From: Cololabis saira
Lineage: Eukaryota; Chordata; Actinopteri; Beloniformes; Belonidae
Length of the DNA: 64,000 nucleotides
Direction of reading: 5' to 3'
Assembly (NCBI RefSeq): GCF_033807715.1
Contig: NC_084596.1
Span: 32,186,879-32,250,878 of the forward strand
The notes under the pieces were generated by a model. It saw only the letters and a program-made list of their open reading frames with translations, did not search any database and was not told the DNA's origin. Positions within the stretch are counted from its first letter, which is position 1; every line of letters starts with the position of its first letter. Below, one piece after another: positions 35,533 through 46,625 of the stretch. The position numbers and the translations under genes are program-made.

Positions 35533-38500
35533 TCAGTAATTGAGAACCTGGACATCAAACAGGTCACACATCCCCTCGGTGACGTCCAGGTTGAAGCTGT
35601 AGTCTTTATCTGTGAGTGGAGACGCAAACACACGAGAAGAGTGAAAAAAACATTGATTGTTGCTCTCAAGCTGCAGTGAAGACATTTTCTTTAGCTTTCC
35701 TTGAGGCAAATTTCTGCACCATTTACTCATTTACTAGATAGCTTCCAAGTAACACCTCTAACAGATGTAAGACATCTGACTGTTGCAGCTAATCTTGAGG
35801 AACATTTATTGCAAATGTGAGGGACGTTCAGGGACGTATTGTTCCAACTGATATAAGCGGAGCACCATTTTCCATTCTTGACATGTTATATAAAAATCAT
35901 AACCCAGTGATTTCCACAGTGTCATTTTTCTGGCATCTTTTGTACACACAAGAGAGGCCACAGTGATTGTGGTCTCCTGAAAAAGCCTGATGTCCATCTG
36001 TGAAAATGGTTGGAGACTCGTACGCACGTATAAACACATATACACTGAAGGAAAAAGGAGAGATAAATGTGATAAATTTACTAAAACTGACAAAAACCTG
36101 CTTCATTATACAGTACAATACAGAGCCCCAAAAAACTAAACTAAATAACATCTAAATATGTTATTTGGTAGTGACTACTTTGTATAGCGTTAAAAAAAAA
36201 GCACTTTTAATTTGTATAAGTAAAAAAATGAAATGCCAAAGGACTGGGAGGCGTCCTGACGCTTCTTCTCCCCCGTGACGAGCTGGGAAGGGACAGCATG
36301 CTCAGTTTAAATCACCTCCTTTGTTGTTTTTTTTCAGATTTCTATCAGATTTTGCAAGGCAATGTTTTACACGTGGAGAGAAAAACAAAAAGTTGAGGGA
36401 GAGAGAGAGAGAGAGACTTTATATTATTGTCATCTATCTAATAAGTAAGTTAATGCCCCTGAGAATCTTGTGTTATCTGAACTCCAGTGGTTTATGGACA
36501 GGTGTAATCTAGTACCAGCATCATCAGTGTTGCAGGTAGTGACAGGTACAGGACGGCTGCTGACCAAACGCGTGGGTTCTGGCACCAATCTTCTTAAGAG
36601 AGGCTGGATCTTACTCTTCCTTGGCGACAATACTTCTTCAGGGATCTTTCAGCAGTTAGCTGGGAGTCAGTTTAGGGGATGGCATAAATGGGTATCGAGT
36701 TTATTTAAAAGGAAAGAAAACTGAGAATTAAATTTACCATCTCATATTTTGGACGAGGACAGTGGAGGGAGGGCTCTCCCCTGCCTGAGAAACGGTCACC
36801 TAATCTGTCTACACGAAGTGTGTGTAGCTGAATGGAAGGACCTGGAATCTGGACTAATAAATACGCTCCCCATTCAGGCTGCTTTAGCTGATGGGTGTGT
36901 GTGTAGTTAGAAAGGATGGGGAACCCCTGGTTAAACCATACACTCCTCACCTTATCCATCTAAGCAGGTGAATACATCCTGTAAATTCAACAGTGGCCTC
37001 AACACACTCTTACACTATATATTACTGCACTTACTTGATTCTTCTATTTAGATAAAGAAAAAAAATACACAAGTTTTGAATTTTGTCCAAAAACAAAAGT
37101 TTCAATTAGCGGGTAATCATGAATTAATTTATGCAGATGTTATGATGCTTACCATCAACAGACATTAGCACATCCATGAGGTCAACTGCTCCTATGAGAA
37201 AATTTAAAATATATATTTTTATTAAATGGTAAAGTGCTACATCAATCTATACACCAGTATTTGTGTCTTATTCTGTACTTTTCACCCTCCAAAACTAGAG
37301 ACCTGATCAGAATAACGACTGAAACAAACATTAAGCAGACATTTATCCATCTCAGGTTCACTATTACAAAATGTACTGTTCAATCTAACTGGGTTCACGC
37401 GTCTCACCGTCCCTGTCTTCCTTCACCAGCTCTTCAGCAGTGCTGAGTTTCAGCATGCTGCCGTCCACCAGGTAAGAGTGAAACTCCGAGTCTGCCAGGT
37501 CCAGCTGACTCTGCTCCAACGATTCTGATGACTGGCTGTGACACTCTGCAGTGACACAATATCAGCAGGGATCAGCTATCTGTGTTGACTATCACTTGTT
37601 TAGTTTCTCAACGACAGCAGTGCACCGCCCTTATGTTTGCATGGAATAAGTAAATAGATTGCAAAAGTCGCTTGGTAACCGGTCTAGGTATGTGTCTTCA
37701 AAGAGGTCAGCATGTCTAATCTAGTAAATCTAGATTGTTGTTTTTTTCATGACTAATTTGGATTTAGTCAAAAAGAAAGTCCCACCACTACCCGTTTGAA
37801 AAATAGTCTCTTACACAACGTGCTATTAGTCATTGTTTCTAATAATTGCATAACAGTAAAAACAAGTTAGAATGTAAAACAAGACCTTTCCTGGACTGTA
37901 AAACCAACTCATATCCTTTTTCTCCCAAAAGGAGTGTCTGAGTTTCGCTATGATAGTGTGTGATGCAATGATAGTTCTTGTTACCCAGCGTAATCCAAGT
38001 TTATCAAACTGACCTAGCTTCTTGTTAAACCGATTTTATTTATTTTATTCATTTTATTATTTTTATTTATTGTTATTGCAGGAGGATCTTCTCTGCAAAG
38101 GCCTTTAATGGTCTGGCTCACTGGGTCGAGCAGGATCTAACATGCTGAATGGCACCATTATGTCGGACAAAGACCTTTTAGTTTGGTTTCATTGTGCAGT
38201 GTCTGGAAAGAGCATGAAAAGCAGTGATTTATGGTAAAAGCCTCATGTTCTTGCATGTCGAGAAGACCTGATATTCTTGAGTCAGATAATGAACACCAAC
38301 CCTTCCCAAGGAATAATCCATCATGTTCTCTGTCATACAACCAGCGTCTGTTGGGGAATTAATATCCCTTCTGGGGGAATGTTGCATTTAACTGTATTTG
38401 CAAATGCATTTCCTTGATGAAATCAAAAGAATGCAGCCAAATTGGGTGTCACTTTAGTTTGTGTTCAGTCATCATCAATATAGTCTTTTAAGAGACCAAA

Positions 38501-41500
38501 ACAGGTCTAAGCTTTCCTCAAAGTATAACCGTAGATGATTGTAAAACATGTATGGAGCAAGAATCATTTCTTAAACTATGTTTTCACTTCATGTCTCTTT
38601 TAGAAAATCCAATCAGCCTTGGGTGCATACTGTAGTTTCAGAGTCAAAGATCTGAGCATTAACTCAGCCATTTATATTCCTGGTACCTCTGGAGTAGCGC
38701 CGCCCTCAGTGTAACCCCATAAAACTGTGATTATTTCAGACTACCACAGGAATCTGCCACAGACTGAGCTCAGTCTCCTTCTTTTAGTGTCTTAATGTGT
38801 CTTCTGCTTAGTCACAATCATGTAGGAATACTTATTACTGCCTGGGGACCATCCTGTTAGAAGAAAATCCTGCTCTCTTATGTAAGACAGTCAGTGATCT
38901 TGGAAACTTTTTTAACCCAGGATCTGCAAGACTACACAAATATCAATCCCATTCCATAAACAGGTTCTGCTATAAAGTGTGCAAAACTAATTTTTGCAGC
39001 TTCTGATCATATGTGATATGATAACTAATTGTTATAACAGTGAATATGTGTCAGAAAACAAGGAAAAAACACAGAAAAAAAAAACATATTAGATGACCTC
39101 TTCTTGCCCATGTTACCTCTCAATACTATATTACATGAATGCAGTGTTATAGTATGTAGGATGAGAGTAAATCACCCGTATGGCAATTAGTAAAAGCTAA
39201 TCAGTCTTGGCCTCTGCCTAAGGAATACTGTAACACTGTATGGTGTTGTTTATGTATGTATATACATATTTTGTATAAGATACTAAAATTGAGCAGGGTT
39301 TCTTAATATAAAGCCAAACATTTCCCTCTGTGGTGGTTTTCTAGCGTTACTATACTTTGAAATGTTTAACATTTGAAAATCCAACAGTGCCTTTCCTTAC
39401 CCATCTGACTTTCCTCCGGTGTGGATGACGGTGTCAGCATGTCCTCGTGGTCGACTAGCACCATCATGTGGTCTGAGCAGATCAAGTCCTGGCTGCAGCA
39501 GAGGGAAGTGGCACTGGAGGCAGTGCATGCAGTCATCATGAGGGGGAGCCTCTGCAGACTGGGAGGGGTGCTGGGTGAACTCGGCATCACACAGATCTCG
39601 CCGGTTGGTGGCACGGGGAAGACCACAGGAACTATGGAGCTTGAATCCCTGCTGATGAGCAAGACCTGGATGGGCGCAGAGTTGCTACGCAGGTTCACCT
39701 GGTACTTCCACTCACCACTTTTACCCTTAAAAACAGCAACATGTCGAAAAGCTTGGTTTATTAAAGCAGCTTTTATCAACAGGTTTCTAAACAGAGCTGA
39801 TCATATCACTACAAGTACGTAGCTTCCTCCCATGCTCTATTTCACTACCCACATGGCTTATACGTCAGTGATAGCAAGTAGTGATTTTGCCAGAAAAATG
39901 TCTCAATGAACCCAGAGCATTTATTACGTCACGTTGAACTTTGCACTAGAAATTGTAGAAAAACGGCATTGGTACATAAATATTGCATTATGTACTGTCC
40001 GATATGAAGATATTTGTTGGGGCCCCTGTACCATAATGAAAGGTTTGTACTTAGGTTATAGTTCAACTTTGCAAATATCTAATAAATATAATAAATACTT
40101 GGTTTTTGACTGCATGTAGTATAAAACTATACACATCCACATCTGTAAAGCAAACTACCATTTCAGGGATCGGCACCTCCACTTGGGTTCCGGCTGGAGC
40201 CACAACAGCTAGAAGAGTATCTCCACTGAAAGCACTGCAGATGTCCTCATGTGTCACAAATTTGTAGGTGGATGGGTATTAAGGAAACAGGATTAACTTT
40301 AGGAGGAAAATAGAGAAAAATAAACTGGAAAAGCAAGGCTGTGAGTATTGTGCAATTCAGGATTAGCCTGGCTGCTGTTTCACTAGCTGACAATAGTGAT
40401 TATATTCGTAATCCTCACTTTAAAGCTTTTTCTCTGTTCAAGAAATAAACAATGTTGAAAGGATCAAACGGGGAGTTTTTCCCCCTCTGAGACAAGCTAA
40501 AGGAGAGGACTAGAATCACAAACCTGAAAAAGTGAATAAATAAATAAATTAAAGAATTGAGTTACATTTTACTGACAAAAAAACATCAAATGCAAATCAT
40601 TTTCAATTAGTCTCTACTGCAGATTTATACACACAATTGAAAGTTGCAAAATTGTTATTTTGTCATTTTACAAACTACACATTAAGTTCTACCATGCTAA
40701 ATTGTTTTTGCAATAAAGGTTACAAAAAGTTGCAGGTCTACTCAACATTGCAGACAAGAGGAAGTGGCATGAATTGTCCTAAAGTAAGTAAAAACAATGA
40801 TAATGTCAATCAAAGGATATGCATTGGTGATTGGATCATGCCTGAGGTGTTTAATATTCTCCTCCAGCCTGGCCTTCTGGTCATCTAGTGCTTTCTCTTG
40901 GGCTTTGAGCTCGGAGATGTGAGCCTTTAAAACTCTGACCTGCTCCTGTATGTCCTGTGTTTGGCTGCTTGTGTTTTGCCCCCTGGACATCATGATACAA
41001 GATTTTAAAAAATGCATTTATGGTGCACTCTTCTGGTCAATTTTTGTTCTACAATAGTCAAAAGTCATTAAAGCCACTCTATGCAACAATACCACTTATA
41101 ACCACATGGGGGAACCATATAACAAGAGTTCTTGTTCTAGCCCAAAGACGAGTGTTCGTCAATGCTCTAGAAGTGCAAAGCAGCTGGTGAACATTTGAAA
41201 CAGTTAGCACAAGCTGCCTACTCTAAGCTAAGCTTGTCGTGCGACGCTCCCAGGGCATGACACAGCCAGTGAAGATGCTCTATAAGCACAATTAACAGCA
41301 CAACAAAATGTATCCTCTGTGCATTTATGAATGCACGTGAAGGTAACATATGTGCACATTTGTAAACTATAATACTGCAATGCAAACATTTAATTCAAAG
41401 GATCATTCAAATATTATTTTTTGAAAGAAAGAACTCCAATTAATAAGCATAGTTGAGCAATAGCCTGAGCGTGACTAAACTGTCCATATAAAACTGTCGT

Positions 41501-43814
41501 ATGTATATATGCTTTTATGTAATCGAAGTGTTTCTTTACAGAGTGGCTATAATCACTCAACTGCTAAAAGCAGTAAAATATTATTACATTACATGCACTT
41601 TTACGGTACTGAAGCTGCACAAATATAAAAAATACATTATTATTAATAATAATAATAATAATAATAATCATCAAACCTCCACTGGATTATATTCTTGTTT
41701 TTCTTTTCAATCAGTCCAACACCTTCAAGCACGTTTGTGATGTCGTAAATCCTCCTCTTCTGTTTCACTGCCAAGCTGTCTGCAGCCTATTAATTCAGAC
41801 AAACATCTCCATGAAAGGTCTAAAAGGTCATCAGCTTAATATGACAGTCAAAATTCTGTCAAACTCTGGATCAAATGGAAAAATTAATAATATTAATAAT
41901 AATAATATTAATAATAATAATATTAATAATAATAATAATAATAATAATATTGCCAAGACTTTAAGGATTAAACAAATTAAACTGCCAAACTGCAAATTAA
42001 AATATTTGGCAGAGAAGGACATTTATACAATCACAGAGGAGGAGGGAAAGAGCTTGCTGTGTAAACATCCAACTTTGGTACACAAGAGGAGAGGGAAAAG
42101 TCCTTATCCTGAAAAAATTACAACAGAAATAATATTCACATATGAGCACTGCAGTTGAGGTTCATGCTGTGTAATAAAACAGAGGGGATTAGAGGGGAAT
42201 AAACAAAACCTTTTTATATTCGTATCACTATTTCCATTTCTTTGTAGATACTGACAGCAAACAAAGACAGCTCAAGAAGAAAATATGTGTTCATAAAAAA
42301 AAAGAGTTCCCTTATTGGATTTTTGGAGTCTCAACATAAATTTGAAGGATCAAAGACGTGTTGACAGGTGAGAAAACAAAAACACACCAAGGCAGGGGCT
42401 CATTTTAACTTCTCCCAGCTTTCATGGCCTCTAAACCCAGAACAGAAAACAACATTAATCCGTGTGTTCACTCTCATGTCCAACCCAACATATAACTAGT
42501 GGTATCGAGTAACCAGTTTTATCGTATTATCGTACACACAAACTTCCTGTAGACCTGAGGTCTGCTCCAACTGTCAGCTCCTTTAAATCAGGCCTAAAAC
42601 ATTACTGTTTACTGAAGCGTACGCCTAAATTAAATACTTACATGCTGTACTCTACTGCCCTTACTTTTTAACAACTTGTGCTTTTTATTATTTTACCTCT
42701 TTTCTTATCATTTTATCTCATTTATTTGTTATTTAAGCGTACTCTTAAATCAGCAACTTGTGCTTTTTATTATTTTACCTCTTTTCTTATCATCTTATTT
42801 CATTTATTTGTTATTTAAGCGTACTCTCAAATCAGCAACTTGTGCTTTTTATTATTTTAGCTCTTTCCTTATCATTTTATTTCATTTATTTGTTATTTAA
42901 GCGTACTCTTAAATCAGCAACTTGTGCTTTTTATTATTTTACCTCTTTTCTTATCATTTTATTTCATTTATTGGTCATTTAAGCTTACTCTTAAATCAGA
43001 AACTTGTGCTTTTTATTATTTTACCTCTTTTCTCATCATTTTATTTCATTTATTTGTTATTTAAGCGTACTCTTAAATCAGAAACTTGTGCTTTTTATTA
43101 TTTTACCTCTTTTCTTATCATTTTATTTCATTTATTTGTTATTTAAGCGTACTCTTAAATCAGCAACTTGTGCTTTTTATTATTTTACCTCTTTCCTTAT
43201 CATGTTATTTCATTTATTTGTTATTTAAGCGTACTCTTAAATCAGCAACTTGTGCTTTTTATTATTTTACCTCTTTTCTTATAATTTTATTTCATTTATT
43301 TGTCATTTAAGCGTACTCTTAAATCAGCAACTTGTGCTTTTTATTATTTTACCTTCTTTTCTCATCATTTTATTTCATTTTATTTGTTATTTACTGTCTA
43401 ATTACGTCATGCCGCTTTTGATGTCAATGTAAAGCACTTTGAATTACCTTGTGTTGAATTGTGCTATATAAATAAACTTGCCTTGCCTCTTGTCACGTTG
43501 ATATAAAAGTAAAGAAGCACAGAATGCTCCACAAACATTAATTTTTGTTGATCTCGTTTTGCCATTTTACGTTTTTTTGTTTGTAGCAACAAATGAGGAG
43601 CTCAGTGCACCTGCCTGGCAGCCTTTGTTAACATCTGCCAGGCCCAGGACAGACAGACTGAGCTTGTTCTTCGTGTTTCACTGACCACTTTCAGATCTAG
43701 GACGCCATTCTCAGCTTCTTGCAGCAGACTGACGAACTTCATCGTCAGGAGCCCCAAACTTTTTTCGTGCCGACTCGGCGTCGACCGCACGGTCTCCCTC
43801 GTCTTGGATTCCAT
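35533..43814 (-). CDS. e2f5: Transcription factor E2F5, complete coding sequence, 8 exons, 362 aa
   Basis: E2F5 is a DP-dimerising, pocket-protein-bound repressor E2F, active in quiescence and in multiciliated-cell programmes. Exons: 43686-43814, 41677-41786, 40821-40982, 40159-40267, 39401-39725, 37408-37545, 37153-37191, 35533-35609. They sum to 1089 bases and one open frame. Exon 1 gives [20 protein letters not shown] and exon 2 gives [20 protein letters not shown], the winged-helix DNA-binding domain. Exon 3 encodes a heptad dimerisation region (about 81-133). Exons 4-5 carry the marked box ([21 protein letters not shown]). Exon 8 ends [19 protein letters not shown] then VLNY, the pocket-protein-binding C-terminus typical of E2F5. 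Human E2F5 is 346 aa. Intron 3 is of AT-AC type; exon 7 is only 39 bases. E2F4 is the alternative, but the VQVLNY end and the absence of a serine run favour E2F5. Confidence 0.96.
40268..40820 (-). other. Minor-spliceosome (U12-type) AT-AC intron 3 of e2f5
   Basis: On the minus strand the intron begins ATATCCTTTG at 40820, a perfect U12 donor. It ends CCATCCAC at 40268. TTCCTTAAT, a near-perfect U12 branch site, sits 11 bases before the end. Only this splice keeps the frame, giving [10 protein letters not shown], which aligns with E2F5. The nearest upstream AG would not keep it. Confidence 0.9.
41640..41668. repeat. (TAA)n microsatellite; a second run at 41883-41949
   Basis: AATAAT repeats 10 bases beyond the exon 2 donor of e2f5, and again in intron 1. 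Confidence 0.9.
42672..43410. repeat. 82-bp tandem array, 9 copies, in e2f5 intron 1
   Basis: CAACTTGTGCTTTTTATTAT recurs at 42672, 42754, 42836, 42918, 43000, 43082, 43164, 43246 and 43328, exactly 82 bases apart, with a few percent divergence. The run of overlapping 74-codon ORFs here is an artefact of the period. Flanks match the 3' part of a fish retroelement: CTGTTTACTGAAGCGTACGC before it, and AAGCACTTTGAATTACCTTG then TGCTATATAAATAAACTTGC after it. Confidence 0.93.
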
Positions 43815-43948
43815 CTTCTTCTACAAAAAAGACGCCTTTACCCAACAAAAAAAGAAAAATGTTTCTCAAAAAAATGTTTTTTTCTGGTGCCTATACGGGA
43901 TTAATAAGACACGTCTCTTTTTTTTGTTTTACGTTACGTTAGCTTACA

Positions 43949-43962
43949 GTTGCCAGGGCAAC
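43949..43962. promoter_or_regulatory. Palindromic RFX X-box, e2f5 promoter
   Basis: GTTGCCAGGGCAAC has two GTTGCC half-sites separated by AG, a perfect X-box of the kind bound by RFX factors. It lies 135-148 bases upstream of the e2f5 ATG. RFX2/3 control ciliary genes, which fits the known role of E2F4/E2F5 in multiciliated cells. The motif is directly visible; binding and function are inferred. Confidence 0.6.
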
Positions 43963-44007
43963 ATTTGCGTTGACTGCTCGCGTCGCGCCGGTCGCGCCCC
44001 CCTCCGC

Positions 44008-44057
44008 GTAACCACGCCCCTCCTCGTAACCACGCCCCCTCCTTGTAACCACGCCCC
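44008..44057 (-). promoter_or_regulatory. Three tandem GTAACCACGCCCC boxes (KLF/Sp1-type) upstream of e2f5
   Basis: The 13-mer GTAACCACGCCCC occurs at 44008-44020, 44026-44038 and 44045-44057, at 18-19-base spacing, beside a CpG-rich patch (43976-44008). CACGCCC is the core bound by KLF/Sp1 factors. With the X-box this forms a compact CpG-rich promoter ending sharply at a foldback transposon that starts at 44063. Confidence 0.55.
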
Positions 44058-44062
44058 CCAAA

Positions 44063-44975
44063 TAGTCCATGTGCCAGACCAGATGTCAGTACCACTCAAG
44101 GTGACAAAGCTTGCTTATAATTTTTGAAAATATCTATGTCTGTTGATGATATTTTGGTATGATAACCCTTCCTGAGTGGCAGCTGTATCATAGTTTTCAT
44201 ATCGATTCAGGAGATCCTTTGTCCCCACAGCAATAAGACTGTTTAACGCCTCCTGAACTCAGTCTCACACACTCACCTCTGCCACAACTGGACTAAATTT
44301 TAGTTTACACTTTACATTATATTTTTAAACCTTATATTTCATGTTTATTTTAATATTAATGTGCTTTTATTGTCTGAGTGGAAGTGTGGTTGAATTTTAT
44401 GTTTTGATGAGCTGCTGGACAGTTGAATTTCCCTTCGGGGATGAATAAGTTCTATCTATCTATCTATCTATCTATCGTTATCAGCTCATGAAGTTCAGAA
44501 AATGACATTTTAGATGCTGGTGCATATCCTGGTCTAGACTCACGAACGGATATCTGTCAATGTTTCACAATATTGTCTTTGTTTAAAAGGTCCCCTTTAA
44601 AATACCATTCATTCAAGCTAAGATGTGTGGGTATATTTTACATTTTCTGAATACTTATGGTCCTGTGAGTATTCCAGCTTTTCGTATTTTGTGTCTCTGT
44701 TGTTCCTAGATGACACAGGGCTAAAAGATAGTATATAATTTAAAAACATTGTGTAAAAATGTGTATTGTTTATAGTTTAAAGAGCTGCAGTGACCTCTAT
44801 GTTGGTCAGAATGATTCACATCCTAGCTTGAATGAATGCTTAAAAGGTCCCCTTTAAAATGATACAAAGACAATATTGTGAAACATTGACCGATATCCTG
44901 TACATGAGTCTAAACCAGGATATGCACCTTGAGTGGTACTGACAAGTGAAATGTTGGGCTCTGGCCCATGGACTA
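44063..44975. mobile_element. Foldback element, copy 2, with nested retroposon
   Basis: Same ends and internal blocks as 29286-30224, flanked by AAA on both sides. Its arms are interrupted at 44201-44476 by a LINE 3' end. It starts 6 bases beyond the last GC box of the e2f5 promoter. Confidence 0.7.
44201..44476 (+). mobile_element. Non-LTR retrotransposon 3' end with (TCTA)n tail
   Basis: Ends GAATTTCCCTTCGGGGATGA ATAAG then TCTATC repeats, the usual 3' terminus of fish LINEs. The uninterrupted sequence in the sister foldback copy (ATAGTTATCAGCTC) shows where it inserted. Confidence 0.6.
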
Positions 44976-45714
44976 AAAGAAGCCCCGCCCAAAGCCAATG
45001 CGTTCATGCAACAAAGCAAAATCATATAATATTTGTTAATTTAATTGGCAGTGTTGTGCAAGTTCATACTTCTCATGAACTAGTTCAAAGTTCAGTTCAC
45101 ACAGTTTAAAAATTAACAGTTCACGTTCATAGTTCACCATTTTCATTTTGAACTAGTTCAAATTCAGTTCATTTCAATATTTTTAGGTGAGAAGTACGAA
45201 TGAAACGCCACCCTATCCTAAAACTGTTCACTGTATACAATCATGTTTTGTCCTAGTGGCTTTTCAACTTTACTCAGAGGCTGTAAATCTCCAACAATGT
45301 AGTCCATTATCAGTGTGTCTACCTGTTGCTGGGAAATCAACCCCCTGAAGGTGCAGCAGTGGGACTGGGGTTGTTTGGGGCCGTTGGGTCCTCTTGGTCT
45401 TTCCTGATGACTTTTTTTATTGTCAAGGACTTGCAGATATTTTCTCACACTGGACTAATGCTTTCACTCCACATGAGTTTGTGATCTGCAGATCTGAACA
45501 AATTCACATTCAAGTTCTCTATTTGCAAATATGTTGCGTTCACTTCAATGTTCTCACAGAAATGAACGTGTTCAATGAACGCGTTCATGCACAACACTGC
45601 AACAAAGTCTATATCAAAATTAACTTAAAACTATATCTCAGCGGCATAAAAGCAGTACACCTCGTTATAGTGAAAGATGTACCACTTAACTAATTCCACT
45701 AATTCCAGGTAACA

Positions 45715-46110
45715 TCTCTGCAGACCCCTCACACCCAGGACACACTCTGTTTGAACTCCTCCCCTCTGGACGGCGCTACAGAGCACTGTACGCTAAAACG
45801 TCCAGACTCAGACAGTTTCTTCCCCCAAGCTGCTGCTCTGATGAACTCTCACCACTCATAGAGTCTCAGAGTAATCAATCACTGTGCAATAATAATAATA
45901 ACCACAATCATATGCTGTAACAATGCACCTTTCAATAACCATGTCTACCTCATAAATTGTATATATGTTAATAAAACCCATTTGTCTATTATTGTTTGTA
46001 ACTATTTAAATCTGGGTTCAGGGAGCGAAAAAAAAAAAACGAAAACAAATTCCCTGTCTGGCATGTTCATACTTGGCCAATAAAGCTTATTCTATTCTAT
46101 TCTATTTCAA
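45715..46110 (+). mobile_element. Non-LTR retrotransposon 3' end with (TTCTA)n tail
   Basis: Conceptual reading FELLPSGRRYRALYAKTSRL, then SFFPQAAALMNS, is the C-terminal end of a fish LINE polyprotein. It ends in ATTCTATTCTATTCTATTT. It lies between lrrcc1 and e2f5. Confidence 0.6.
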
Positions 46111-46509
46111 TATTGTTACACCTCAACCACAATTTGGAATCAACCTTTCTTCCACTTCATTTTTGTTTTATAATTCATCCATTCATTTTCTATACCTGCT
46201 TCATCCTATTGAGGGTATATAAATTAAAGTGATCCTTTTTTTTTTTAAACACATCATTGCTTTGAGAGTACTATGACAAAGCTGTCAAACGGATGCTCAC
46301 AAGACTATTATGCAAGATCCCTAACAAAATAAATATCAATATTTTGTCATGCTTTACATTTTAAATGTGTATGAAATCAATGAAAAACATTCACTCTGCA
46401 GATAAAATCAAAGTTATTACTGGTTATATAACCACAAACAATGTATGCTAACCCAATCCTGGGTCTTCTATTTTGTTATTGACAAGATAAATATGTACTA
46501 AAAAGTGAA

Positions 46510-46515
46510 TTTATT
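46510..46515 (-). terminator. Candidate lrrcc1 polyadenylation signal AATAAA
   Basis: Reading the minus strand, AATAAA lies about 110 bases after the lrrcc1 stop codon (46626-46628). It is the first canonical hexamer I see after the stop, so a short 3' UTR is inferred. No transcript data were available. Confidence 0.5.
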
Positions 46516-46625
46516 GGACAAAATCACATTACAACAACGTGTTAACCTAAACTATATAAAAATACATCTGTATATAAAAAATATACCTAAAAGTACAACT
46601 GCACAATGTTAAGGTTATCCAGATT

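Noticed and set aside
39421..39822. 133-codon plus-strand ORF
   Set aside because: It is the antisense shadow of e2f5 exon 5.
40267..40270. Using TAC at 40264-40266 as the acceptor end of the AT-AC intron
   Set aside because: It shifts the frame and gives an immediate stop; the CAC two bases upstream of CTAC restores [10 protein letters not shown].
42676..43432. Series of overlapping 74-codon hydrophobic ORFs resembling a repeat protein family
   Set aside because: They are successive frames of the 82-bp tandem repeat; 82 is not a multiple of three and no splice or start context exists.
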